NCBI GenBank assembly: GCA_009668925.1
Contig: SBEK01000215.1
Location: 1 to 5,862 of the forward strand
Direction: 5' to 3'
DNA length: 5,862 nt
DNA from: Deltaproteobacteria bacterium
Lineage (GTDB): Bacteria; Desulfobacterota; Syntrophia; Syntrophales; Smithellaceae
Shown: positions 1 through 5,721 of the stretch, piece by piece
How positions within the stretch are numbered: position 1 is the stretch's first letter
Layout of the letters: every line of letters starts with the position of its first letter
Made by a program: the position numbers and the translations under genes
The notes under the pieces: generated by a model
Told to the model about the DNA's origin: nothing
The model's input: the letters and a program-made list of their open reading frames with translations, nothing else
Databases searched by the model: none

Positions 1-63
1 ATATTATTTTAACCGGACTGTCAAGGAAAATTTCGATCGCTGGACCAGAGCCATCCCCATACA

Positions 64-79
64 TGGCACGTGCAGGGCC
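64..79 (+). promoter_or_regulatory. Candidate sigma-54 (-24/-12) promoter
   Basis: The segment begins TGGCACG, a perfect match to the -24 element of sigma-54 promoters. The invariant GG (65-66) and GC (77-78) have the required 10-base gap. The rest of the -12 element is poor (GGGCC rather than TTGCA). Transcription would start near 90, just ahead of a very strong Shine-Dalgarno sequence (97-105) and a small ORF at 112. No upstream activator-binding repeat can be checked, because only 63 bases precede it. It could be a chance match. Confidence 0.28.
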
Positions 80-111
80 CGTAACAACAAAACATCGGAG
101 GTGATATAAGT

Positions 112-288
112 ATGAAAGTGACGTTTGATATGATGAGGGATTGTTCCAGTGCAAGATCCCGGTATTTCCGGACAATACGCTTTACTGAAGCGGATACCCG
201 AGGAGATGACAGAGCAAATCCCGGAGGCAGAGCAAACGAGACTTCAGGACATGAGACGCAGGCATCGTGTCCCGGCACTTTGAATTAA
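112..288 (+). CDS. Small hypothetical ORF, 58 aa, strong RBS; possibly a gene remnant
   Basis: An ATG at 112 is preceded by GGAGGTGAT (97-105), a near-perfect complement of the 16S rRNA 3' end, with 10 bases between the GGAGG core and the start codon. The product begins MKVTFDMMRDCSSARSRYF and ends at TAA 286-288. I recognise no domain. The N-terminal third looks protein-like. The later part (Gly, Asp, Asn, Thr-rich, no hydrophobic pattern) looks less so. A second frame, 149-283, reads more like a helical protein end (ending in LQDMRRRHRVPAL), so the locus may be a frameshifted or decayed gene whose translation start survives. No signal peptide or membrane segment is visible. A leader peptide or a degraded regulator are both possible. 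Confidence 0.3.
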   Translation: MKVTFDMMRDCSSARSRYFRTIRFTEADTRGDDRANPGGRANETSGHETQASCPGTLN

Positions 289-682
289 ATGCACGTCTTT
301 CGTTATGAATTGTGAGGCGGTCTTTTAAACATTCCCCCCTTATGATTTCTGAATCCAATATTGTCTTTTGAATGATGCTCCTGGAAATACGTGGCAGTCT
401 CAGGAAAGCGATCATTTTCGCAAAAGGTGAACCCCCGGTCGGAATAATTCTTCGGCATGCTGGATCTGTCTCCTTAAATATGTGACTTCCTGCACATAAG
501 TGTGCGCACATAAGTGTGCTGATACCACATCTACCTCCATCTTGCCGTTTCGTGCAGTTTCCGGAAGGCGTATTCAAAAGCCGCCTCTTTTCCGATCGTT
601 AAATAGACTGCGGATCAGATATGGCCGGCGCTTCACCCCAAAAGCAAACATCGGCACAATTTGTGAATACACTGCGTCCCAT
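289..682. other. Region without a convincing gene
   Basis: About 390 bases between the small ORF and the thioredoxin-like gene. The stretch 290-480 is visibly richer in A+T than the genes further right. The only plus-strand frame of any length with an ATG (372-485, 37 codons) has no ribosome binding site and resembles nothing known. The in-frame extension upstream of the thioredoxin-like gene (500-682) is Arg-rich and looks untranslated. A minus-strand frame across 182-577 has no recognisable domain. The one clear structure is the tandem palindrome at 492-519. Confidence 0.5.
492..519. repeat. Two tandem 14-base palindromic units, likely operator
   Basis: GCACATAAGTGTGC occurs twice back to back (492-505 and 506-519) with no mismatch. 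Each unit is an inverted repeat, GCACA and TGTGC around the spacer TAAG. The junction creates a perfect palindrome, TGTGCGCACA (501-510). Just upstream, 481-496 reads TGTGA-N6-GCACA, one base from the CRP-type consensus TGTGA-N6-TCACA and sharing the first GCACA arm. Regularly spaced half-sites of this kind fit binding of a dimeric regulator in two or more copies. The nearest downstream gene starts at 683. The regulator is unknown. Confidence 0.6.
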
Positions 683-1051
683 ATGAAATCGAATCCATCA
701 GATGGGGTTTCATTCATTCATGCCATTCGTCCTGAAACCTATGGGGACGAAGTGATCGGCGAGTCGAAAATCGTCCTGCTGCTTTGCATGCCTCATGATG
801 AGGCGTTCCCCCGACAAGAGAAGGTGCTTGAAGAGATCGCCGGCATCTACCGAGAAAGAATAAAGGTCGTTTTACCGGAGGAAGCGTTCCTTGAAGTCTT
901 CAAAAAGAATCTGCACATCGTCGGAACACCCACATTCCTGATTTTGAAACAGGGCAAGGAAATCGCCCGGGTCTGGGGCGAATCAGACCGGGAGACATTG
1001 ATTCAAGCCGTCCGGGATACGGCAAGTAAGGTTTTGAAAGAAAATTGGTGA
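683..1051 (+). CDS. Thioredoxin-like fold protein lacking the CXXC active site
   Basis: The product is 122 aa, the size of a single thioredoxin domain, with no signal peptide, so it is probably cytoplasmic. The fold shows as strand KIVLLLCMP (29-37), helix EKVLEEIAGIYRE (46-58), strand RIKVVLPE (59-66), then VGTPTFLILKQGKEIARVWG (80-99), where Pro83 is the cis-proline of thioredoxins, and a C-terminal helix. Aligning VLEEIA with the thioredoxin helix puts Asp39-Glu-Ala-Phe42 where CGPC should be. The only cysteine is Cys35, so dithiol-disulfide exchange is not expected. A binding, chaperone-like or adaptor role is more likely. The ATG at 683 gives a complete domain. The frame is open back to 500, but that part is Arg-rich and not protein-like. 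No good ribosome binding site precedes 683, so the start is less certain than the fold. An alternative-frame Cys tail follows the stop. Confidence 0.75.
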   Translation: MKSNPSDGVSFIHAIRPETYGDEVIGESKIVLLLCMPHDEAFPRQEKVLEEIAGIYRERIKVVLPEEAFLEVFKKNLHIVGTPTFLILKQGKEIARVWGESDRETLIQAVRDTASKVLKENW

Positions 1052-1061
1052 AGGTGACAAC

Positions 1062-1104
1062 CCGGAGGATTCCGGCTGCAAAGCAGAATCGGCTTCGGGC
1101 GATT
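1062..1104 (+). other. Three abutting small stem-loops after the thioredoxin-like gene
   Basis: Beginning 11 bases after the stop codon, three hairpins follow one another without a gap: CCGGA/TCCGG with a GGAT loop (1062-1075), CTGC/GCAG with an AAA loop (1076-1086), and AATCG/CGATT with an 8-base loop (1087-1104). The order would suit a 3' end-protecting or processing structure between the thioredoxin-like gene and the binding-protein operon. No T-run follows, so this is not a standard intrinsic terminator. Each stem is only 4-5 bp, and the same bases are open in a Cys-containing alternative frame, so the structure may be accidental. Confidence 0.35.
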
Positions 1105-1185
1105 GTTCATGTAAGGAGTTCAGTACATCCGCGTGATGAGGTGTGCTCAAGCATCTGGAGAAGGGAGGGACGATAAGAGAAGCGT

Positions 1186-1214
1186 TTGTGAATTACGAAT
1201 CGTCATGATTTAAT
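1186..1214 (+). promoter_or_regulatory. Candidate sigma-70 promoter for the first binding-protein gene
   Basis: The -35 hexamer TTGTGA (1186-1191; 4 of 6 to TTGACA) and the -10 hexamer TTTAAT (1209-1214; 5 of 6 to TATAAT) are separated by the ideal 17 bases. Initiation near 1221 would leave a short leader of about 22 bases holding the Shine-Dalgarno sequence at 1231-1236. It lies in an AT-rich patch in an otherwise GC-richer region. It could drive the two binding-protein genes and, by readthrough, the oxidoreductase and CoA-transferase. Confidence 0.45.
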
Positions 1215-1230
1215 TTTCAGCACCTAAAGA

Positions 1231-1236
1231 AAGGAG
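1231..1236 (+). promoter_or_regulatory. Ribosome binding site fixing the start at ATG 1243
   Basis: AAGGAG ends 6 bases before ATG 1243. An in-frame TTG at 1237 directly abuts this site and would leave no spacing, so ATG 1243 is the start. Confidence 0.85.
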
Positions 1237-1242
1237 TTGTAC

Positions 1243-2736
1243 ATGAACAGGATTTTGACGCGTATTTATTTTGTGGTGGCCTTCGTCTGTGCCCTGGCCC
1301 TGCTTTCGGCAGGCCTCTGCGGTCCGGGCGAAACCCTGGCGGCCAAACCGGCTAAAACCGAAAAGGAGGCAAAGAACGCCCCGGGTACGGAAACGTGGGC
1401 CAAACCCAATGCCGTCATGGACGGCACCAGGATGGCGGACATGTCCAAATTCGATCCGGCCAATTGGGTCAACCCTGAAGGAGAGGACACAATCCGCATC
1501 GCGGTCGTCTGGACACACTCGGGCCCCGCCTCTTTCGTCGGAGACCAGGCCTGGCTGACCGTGGCCTGGGCCGTCTATGACATCAATCAGCGCGGCGGCA
1601 TCATGGTGGACGGCAAAAAGAAGAAGATCGCCCTGTATAAGGTCGACACTCAGTCAAAACCGGATGTGGCCAAGAAGGCCTGCGAGCGCGCCGTTCTGCA
1701 GGATAAGGTCCATGTCCTGCTCGGCTCTTCGGGCAGCAACATCGTGAAAGTCATGAACGAAGTCGCCAACAAATACAAAGTGATCTCGGTGAACATGGCC
1801 TCCTCATCCGAGGAACTCCAGGATGTCACAAACTTCAACCGTTATTCCTTCATGACCTGCGATTCCACCTCCCAGATCGGTCGGAGTGCGGCTTACTACT
1901 ACGGCCAGATCCGCAAGAAAGAGAAAAAATTCTACATTCTGTGCCAGGACTACTCCTACGGCAAGGACATGGCGGAGGGGTTCAAACGCGGCCTGAAAGA
2001 GTACTATCCCGAAGCGCAACTCGTGGGCGAAGATTATCATAAGCTGTTCCTGACCGATTACGCACCCTACCTGACCAAGATCAAGGCCTCCGGCGCCGAG
2101 GTAATCTTCACGGGAGACTGGATTCCCGATTCCAGCAACCTGATCAAGCAGTCCCGTCAGATGGGGCTTACCATTCCGCTTGTCGGGAACTATCTCGATG
2201 ACGAAAACACGCTGGCCCAGGTCGGCATTGAAGGAAGCAAGGGCCTCGTGACGGTCAAGCACTTCGAAAAGGCCGGACCTCTTCCCAATGCCGGAACCAT
2301 CAAATTTTATAAGGCCTGGAACGAGCAATGGAAGAGCGTCTGGAAGGCCCCCTTTAATTCAGTCCTGTTCAAATACCCCTGGTCCCACCTAGGCAACTGG
2401 ACTCAGCATGTTTACTGGACCCTGAGCGTGATCGAACGGGCCAAGAGCACCGATCCCGAAAAGATCATCAGGGTCTTCGAAGGCGACACTTTCCAGATGG
2501 TGAACGGACGGCTGATCCAGATGAGAGCCTGCGACCACAGGGCGATTCAGGGCTTCCGGGTCGCGGAGTTCGTACCGCCGGCGGAACAGAAGCAAAACAT
2601 GAGTATTCCGCCTTACTACTGGCTGGACAATGCGTCCATGCCCGGCCCCGCCTGGGATATCCCGGCCGAGAAGGTCCTCCCCTGGATGGATCAGAAACTC
2701 GACCGGTGCAAGGGCAAAAACGACTGGGGCAAATAG
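1243..2736 (+). CDS. Periplasmic solute-binding protein of ABC transporter, branched-chain amino acid type (copy 1)
   Basis: The product is 497 aa. The N-terminus is a Sec signal peptide: Arg at 4 and 7, hydrophobic core about 8-25, likely cleavage after Ala33 or Ala34 (TLAA). The Cys at 26 is not in a proper lipobox, so a soluble periplasmic protein is expected. The mature protein starts with a charged linker, then the Peripla_BP_6 (LivJ-like) fold: first strand TIRIAVVWTHSGPAS (83-97), AVYDINQRGG (110-119), KVISVNMASSS (179-189), and YILCQDYSYGKDMAEGF (231-247) opening the second lobe. It is about 100 residues longer than typical LivJ proteins because of the N-terminal linker and a C-terminal extension (about 425-497) with conserved CDH (430-432), IPPYYW (455-460) and DRCKG (487-491). 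Its family captures amino acids, short acids, amides or aromatic acids for a LivHMGF-type transporter. No permease or ATPase gene is nearby, and the ligand cannot be told. A paralogue follows after 160 bases. Confidence 0.9.
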   Translation: MNRILTRIYFVVAFVCALALLSAGLCGPGETLAAKPAKTEKEAKNAPGTETWAKPNAVMDGTRMADMSKFDPANWVNPEGEDTIRIAVVWTHSGPASFVGDQAWLTVAWAVYDINQRGGIMVDGKKKKIALYKVDTQSKPDVAKKACERAVLQDKVHVLLGSSGSNIVKVMNEVANKYKVISVNMASSSEELQDVTNFNRYSFMTCDSTSQIGRSAAYYYGQIRKKEKKFYILCQDYSYGKDMAEGFKRGLKEYYPEAQLVGEDYHKLFLTDYAPYLTKIKASGAEVIFTGDWIPDSSNLIKQSRQMGLTIPLVGNYLDDENTLAQVGIEGSKGLVTVKHFEKAGPLPNAGTIKFYKAWNEQWKSVWKAPFNSVLFKYPWSHLGNWTQHVYWTLSVIERAKSTDPEKIIRVFEGDTFQMVNGRLIQMRACDHRAIQGFRVAEFVPPAEQKQNMSIPPYYWLDNASMPGPAWDIPAEKVLPWMDQKLDRCKGKNDWGK

Positions 2737-2787
2737 AAGTAAGATAGAAATTCGGGGTTTCTTCTCCGCTCTCTTTTTCACGAATCC

Positions 2788-2814
2788 CTCCTCCATGAAG
2801 GGAGAGTGGAGGAG
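2788..2814 (+). other. Intercistronic stem-loop between the two binding-protein genes
   Basis: CTCCTCCA (2788-2795) pairs perfectly with TGGAGGAG (2807-2814) around an 11-base loop. No T-run follows, so it is not a typical intrinsic terminator. In a 160-base gap between tandem binding-protein genes it may serve as an RNA stability or processing element that adjusts the dose of the two products. The 3' arm is Shine-Dalgarno-like, but no start codon follows at a usable distance. Confidence 0.4.
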
Positions 2815-2883
2815 AACATTTCGGTCACTGCGGCACTAAGAAACGGGGCAGGAATTTCTCTTGCCAATACATAAAAAAAAAGT

Positions 2884-2890
2884 AAAGGAG
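2884..2890 (+). promoter_or_regulatory. Ribosome binding site fixing the start at ATG 2897
   Basis: AAAGGAG ends 6 bases before ATG 2897 and follows a run of nine A (2873-2881). It rules out the in-frame upstream TTG at 2861, which would put a Lys-rich stretch ahead of the signal peptide. Confidence 0.85.
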
Positions 2891-2896
2891 ATTACG

Positions 2897-4360
2897 ATGA
2901 GAAGGGGAAATAAATTCATAGTAACGGCCGTTTCAGTCGGCGTGCTTCTGGCATTTCTGTCGTTCACGGCATTTGCTGCAAAAGTGAAAGAGTCCACTAA
3001 ATTAGAACCGGAATATAGTTGGGCCGGCAAGGTCAATGCGTCTTTTGACATCAAGAAAATGGGGGACATGTCGGACTTTGATCCCGCCAACCCCATCGTC
3101 CCCAAAGGCGATACCATCAAGATTGCTTTCATCAATTCCTTTTCCGGTCCGGCTGCGATCAGCGGCCAGATCACTTTTGTGCCGGTCATGTGGGCCGTTC
3201 ACGATATCAACAAACGGGGCGGCATCTGGGTCGACGGTAAAAAGAAGCTCATCGAGCTGCTTCAGGTCGACCACCAGTCGAAACCGGATGTCTGCAAGAA
3301 GGTCGCCGAGCGTGCGGTCCTCCAGGACAAAGTCCATGTCTTGATGGGAACCTCCGGTGGCCACCTGATGAAAATCATCAGTGAAGTCGGCAATAAATAC
3401 AAAGTCATTGTTGTGAATACGGCGTCCCCGGGAGATGAAGTGCAGAGCGCGGAAAGTTTCGGGCGCTATACATTCATGCCCTCGGCGTCCACTGATCAAA
3501 TCGGCCGCGCCATGGCCTATTACTATGGCCAGATTCGAAAAAAAGAGAAGAAGTTTTATGTCCTGTGCCAGGACTACTCCTATGGCCGCTCCATTGCGGA
3601 AGGCTTCAAAAAAGGGCTGAAGCAATACTATCCCGAGGCACAGATCGTCGGCGAGGATTATCATAAGCTGTTCCTGACGGATTTTGCTCCCTACATCGAG
3701 AAGATCAAGGCGTCCGGAGCGGAGGTCGTCTGGACGGGAGATTGGCTGCCCGATTCCGGGAACCTGCTCAAACAGTCCCGGGCGCTGGGGGTGAAGATAC
3801 CCTTTGCCAACCTTTACATGAATGGTGCCAATGAACTGAACGCAGTCGGTGTGGAAGGAGGCAAAGGCCTCGTTAATATCTGTTACCATGATGAAGTACC
3901 GTTCTTCAAATATCCGGGGTACGATAAATTCTTCAGCGCCTGGCACGATCAATGGAAAAAATGGAAAACCGCACCCTTCAACGGCGAGACGTTCGAATTC
4001 GTAAGCGAGTTCAACGGCGCCTTCGCCATCGGGCCCTACTGGCTGTTCAGCGTCATCGAACGTGTGAAGAGCCTCGATCCGGAAAAGATCATCAAGGCCT
4101 GGGAAGGCGATACCTACCGCTACGCCAATGGAAAAGTTCTCAAAATGCGCGTCTGCGACCATAAGGCCATCCAGAATCTGACGGTCAAAGAGTTTGTACC
4201 GCCTGATCAGCAAAAGGTTTCATACACGATACCGCCGTATTACTGGTCCCAGAAGCGCTCCGCCCCGGGCCCGGCCTATATTATTCCGGCTCCCAAGATC
4301 CTCCCGCTCATGGACCAGAACCTAGATCGTTGTAAGGGCAAGAGCGATTGGGGTGAATAA
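2897..4360 (+). CDS. Periplasmic solute-binding protein of ABC transporter, branched-chain amino acid type (copy 2)
   Basis: The product is 487 aa and a paralogue of the preceding gene. Its signal peptide is classic: RRGNK, hydrophobic core about 8-25, cleavage after AFA at residue 27. The Peripla_BP_6 fold follows: TIKIAFINSFSGPAA (73-87), AVHDINKRGG (100-109), YVLCQDYSYGRSIAEGF (221-237). From residue 81 to the end it aligns with copy 1 without a gap at a constant offset of 10, with about 244 of 407 residues identical by hand count. Positions 201-290 are over 80% identical, whereas 301-380 fall to about a third, so ligand or partner specificity probably differs. The C-terminal extension, with CDHKAIQ (420-426), IPPYYW (445-450) and DRCKG (477-481), is retained. 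Three cysteines are shared with copy 1 (224, 420, 479 here). The next gene begins 39 bases downstream, so the two are probably co-transcribed. The exact ligand is unknown. Confidence 0.9.
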   Translation: MRRGNKFIVTAVSVGVLLAFLSFTAFAAKVKESTKLEPEYSWAGKVNASFDIKKMGDMSDFDPANPIVPKGDTIKIAFINSFSGPAAISGQITFVPVMWAVHDINKRGGIWVDGKKKLIELLQVDHQSKPDVCKKVAERAVLQDKVHVLMGTSGGHLMKIISEVGNKYKVIVVNTASPGDEVQSAESFGRYTFMPSASTDQIGRAMAYYYGQIRKKEKKFYVLCQDYSYGRSIAEGFKKGLKQYYPEAQIVGEDYHKLFLTDFAPYIEKIKASGAEVVWTGDWLPDSGNLLKQSRALGVKIPFANLYMNGANELNAVGVEGGKGLVNICYHDEVPFFKYPGYDKFFSAWHDQWKKWKTAPFNGETFEFVSEFNGAFAIGPYWLFSVIERVKSLDPEKIIKAWEGDTYRYANGKVLKMRVCDHKAIQNLTVKEFVPPDQQKVSYTIPPYYWSQKRSAPGPAYIIPAPKILPLMDQNLDRCKGKSDWGE

Positions 4361-4399
4361 AATCTGTAACGGTTCAGGTGAGCGAAAGGAGGAAGCAGC

Positions 4400-5641
4400 A
4401 TGCGGACACGGCAAAATTCCCCGGTGTTTACCCCCGGGCGGATCGGAAATCTTGAAATCGAGAACCGCCTTATCCGCTCGGCTACCTTTGAACATGCCGC
4501 GACAAGAGAAGGAGACGTATCCGATGCCCTGATCAAGATCCACACGACCCTCGCCCGGGGCGGCGTAGGGCTCATTGTGACGGGCATTGCCTGGATCCAC
4601 CCCCGCACCCCTGCGCCCCCCTATATGACCAGGGCGGATGCGGATGCCTTCCTTCCGGGATTGACGAGGCTGGCCAAGTCCGTGCATGATGCGCGGCCGG
4701 GATGCCGCATTTTGCTGCAGCTGCACCATCCGGGGCGCCAGATTTATGTTCCGGATGCGGTAGACTCGGCAGCACTGGCCCCCGGCATAACCGACTACGC
4801 GAACCGCCATCCGGAGGTGCTCAGTCACCCGCCCGAGACGGGTCCCGTCCCGGAGCCGGTGGCGCCTTCCGCTCTGCCTGACGCCCTCTTCCACAGGACG
4901 CCCCGCGCCCTGGGCCCCGAAGAGATCGACGAAATCATCGGGGCCTTTGCCGCCGGAATCGGCCGCGCCCGGGAGGCCGGCTTTGACGGTGCACAACTCC
5001 ACGCGGCCCACGGCTGGCTTCTGTCATCTTTTCTGTCGCCTCATACGAACAGGCGACACGACGCCTACGGCGGCTCCGTGGAGAATCGCACTCGAATTCT
5101 GAGTGAGATCCTCAAGCGGGCCAGAAGTCAGGTCGGGCCGGATTTTCCGATCCTGGTCAAGTTCAACGCCACCGATTTCCTGACGGACGGAACTGATCTG
5201 GAACAGGCTGTCGCCATCGCCCGGATCCTCACGAAAGAAGGCTTCGATGCGCTGGAGATAAGCGGCGGCATGTGGGAATGCCTCACCCGGAGCCGGGAAG
5301 AACTGGGGTGGCCGCCCGTGTTCCTGCCGGAGTCGCGGACGGAAATCCGAACAGCTGAGCAGGAGGCCTATTTTCTGCCGGCCGCCGCCCGGATCAAGGT
5401 AGAGACCGGTGCCACGGTGATTTCCGTGGGCGGTTACCGGTCCTTTTCCACGATCGAGGCGGCCCTGACTTCGGGCGCAACGGATTTCATAGCGCTCGCA
5501 AGACCTCTCGTGCGCCAGCCCAACCTTCCCGGGCGCTGGCTTGCGGGCAAAGGGGCGGATTGGGCGACCTGCATCTCGTGCAACGCCTGCCTGCCCGTCG
5601 GAAAAGAGGTTCTCGCCTGCCGGGCGGCGAAAGAAATCTGA
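4400..5641 (+). CDS. NADH:flavin oxidoreductase, Old Yellow Enzyme family, single domain with C-terminal Cys motif
   Basis: The product is 413 aa, a cytoplasmic FMN TIM-barrel enzyme whose family reduces activated C=C bonds (enoates, dienoyl-CoA, enones). Visible motifs are NRLIRSATFE (22-31), QLHHPGRQ (107-114), HAAHGWLLSSFLSP (201-214; His201 and His204 match the substrate-anchoring pair), NRRHDAYGGSVENR (217-230), the flavin phosphate site around SVGGYRS (342-348), and ARP (367-369). Two points stand out. The Tyr two residues after the second His in YqjM-type enzymes, the usual proton donor, is Trp206. The C-terminus carries Cys391, 394, 397 and 407 (Cx2Cx2Cx9C), resembling the [4Fe-4S] site of 2,4-dienoyl-CoA reductases, yet the protein ends six residues later and lacks their FAD/NAD(P)H domain. 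The start is fixed by AAAGGAGG (4385-4392). It lies 39 bases after binding-protein copy 2 and 80 before a CoA-transferase gene, suggesting work on a CoA-activated unsaturated acid. Confidence 0.88.
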   Translation: MRTRQNSPVFTPGRIGNLEIENRLIRSATFEHAATREGDVSDALIKIHTTLARGGVGLIVTGIAWIHPRTPAPPYMTRADADAFLPGLTRLAKSVHDARPGCRILLQLHHPGRQIYVPDAVDSAALAPGITDYANRHPEVLSHPPETGPVPEPVAPSALPDALFHRTPRALGPEEIDEIIGAFAAGIGRAREAGFDGAQLHAAHGWLLSSFLSPHTNRRHDAYGGSVENRTRILSEILKRARSQVGPDFPILVKFNATDFLTDGTDLEQAVAIARILTKEGFDALEISGGMWECLTRSREELGWPPVFLPESRTEIRTAEQEAYFLPAAARIKVETGATVISVGGYRSFSTIEAALTSGATDFIALARPLVRQPNLPGRWLAGKGADWATCISCNACLPVGKEVLACRAAKEI

Positions 5642-5664
5642 TTTTAGTATTTTTGAAATCGAAA

Positions 5665-5691
5665 CTTCTCCGCGAGTCCATTCCGGAGGGG
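5665..5691 (+). other. Weak stem-loop between oxidoreductase and CoA-transferase genes
   Basis: Positions 5665-5672 (CTTCTCCG) can pair with 5684-5691 (CGGAGGGG), including two G-U pairs, around an 11-base loop. An A-run follows on this strand rather than a T-run, so it should not end + strand transcription. It may be a minor intercistronic structure or chance. Confidence 0.25.
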
Positions 5692-5721
5692 CCAATAAAA
5701 AAGCGTAAAGAGGTAAGTGGC

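Noticed and set aside
372..485. 37-codon plus-strand frame starting MMLLEIRGSLRKAIIFAKG
   Set aside because: No ribosome binding site, no known similarity; looks accidental despite a protein-like composition.
182..577. Minus-strand 131-codon frame in the left region
   Set aside because: No recognisable domain, and it runs through the tandem palindromes and overlaps the small ORF; probably a chance opening.
500..682. N-terminal extension of the thioredoxin-like protein back to an upstream alternative start
   Set aside because: The added 61 residues are Arg-rich without structure, and the frame would overlap the palindromic repeats; the domain is complete from 683.
1048..1173. GTG-started 42-codon frame overlapping the thioredoxin-like stop as GTGA
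   Set aside because: Arg-rich composition typical of an out-of-frame reading and no ribosome binding site; the +1 frame is the more protein-like of the two.
1136..1213. 25-codon ATG frame ahead of binding-protein copy 1
   Set aside because: The nearest AAGGAG is 17 bases upstream, too far, and the peptide has no distinguishing feature.
1306..1320. Possible lipoprotein signal (LSAGLC) in binding-protein copy 1
   Set aside because: Leu directly before the Cys does not fit the lipobox rule (Gly, Ala or Ser needed), and a signal peptidase I site follows at TLAA.
2873..2881. Run of nine A as a possible slippery or terminator element
   Set aside because: It lies in the leader before the ribosome binding site, outside any gene, with no matching hairpin on either side.
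3002..4213. Very long open frame (403 codons) on the minus strand opposite binding-protein copy 2
   Set aside because: It is the antisense shadow of a clear coding gene with strong codon bias; no ribosome binding site and no recognisable domain, and the paralogous gene has no equivalent full-length antisense frame.
5642..5721. Missing C-terminal domain of the oxidoreductase lost by frameshift after its stop
   Set aside because: Only 80 AT-rich bases remain before the CoA-transferase start; none of the frames there encodes a Rossmann fold.
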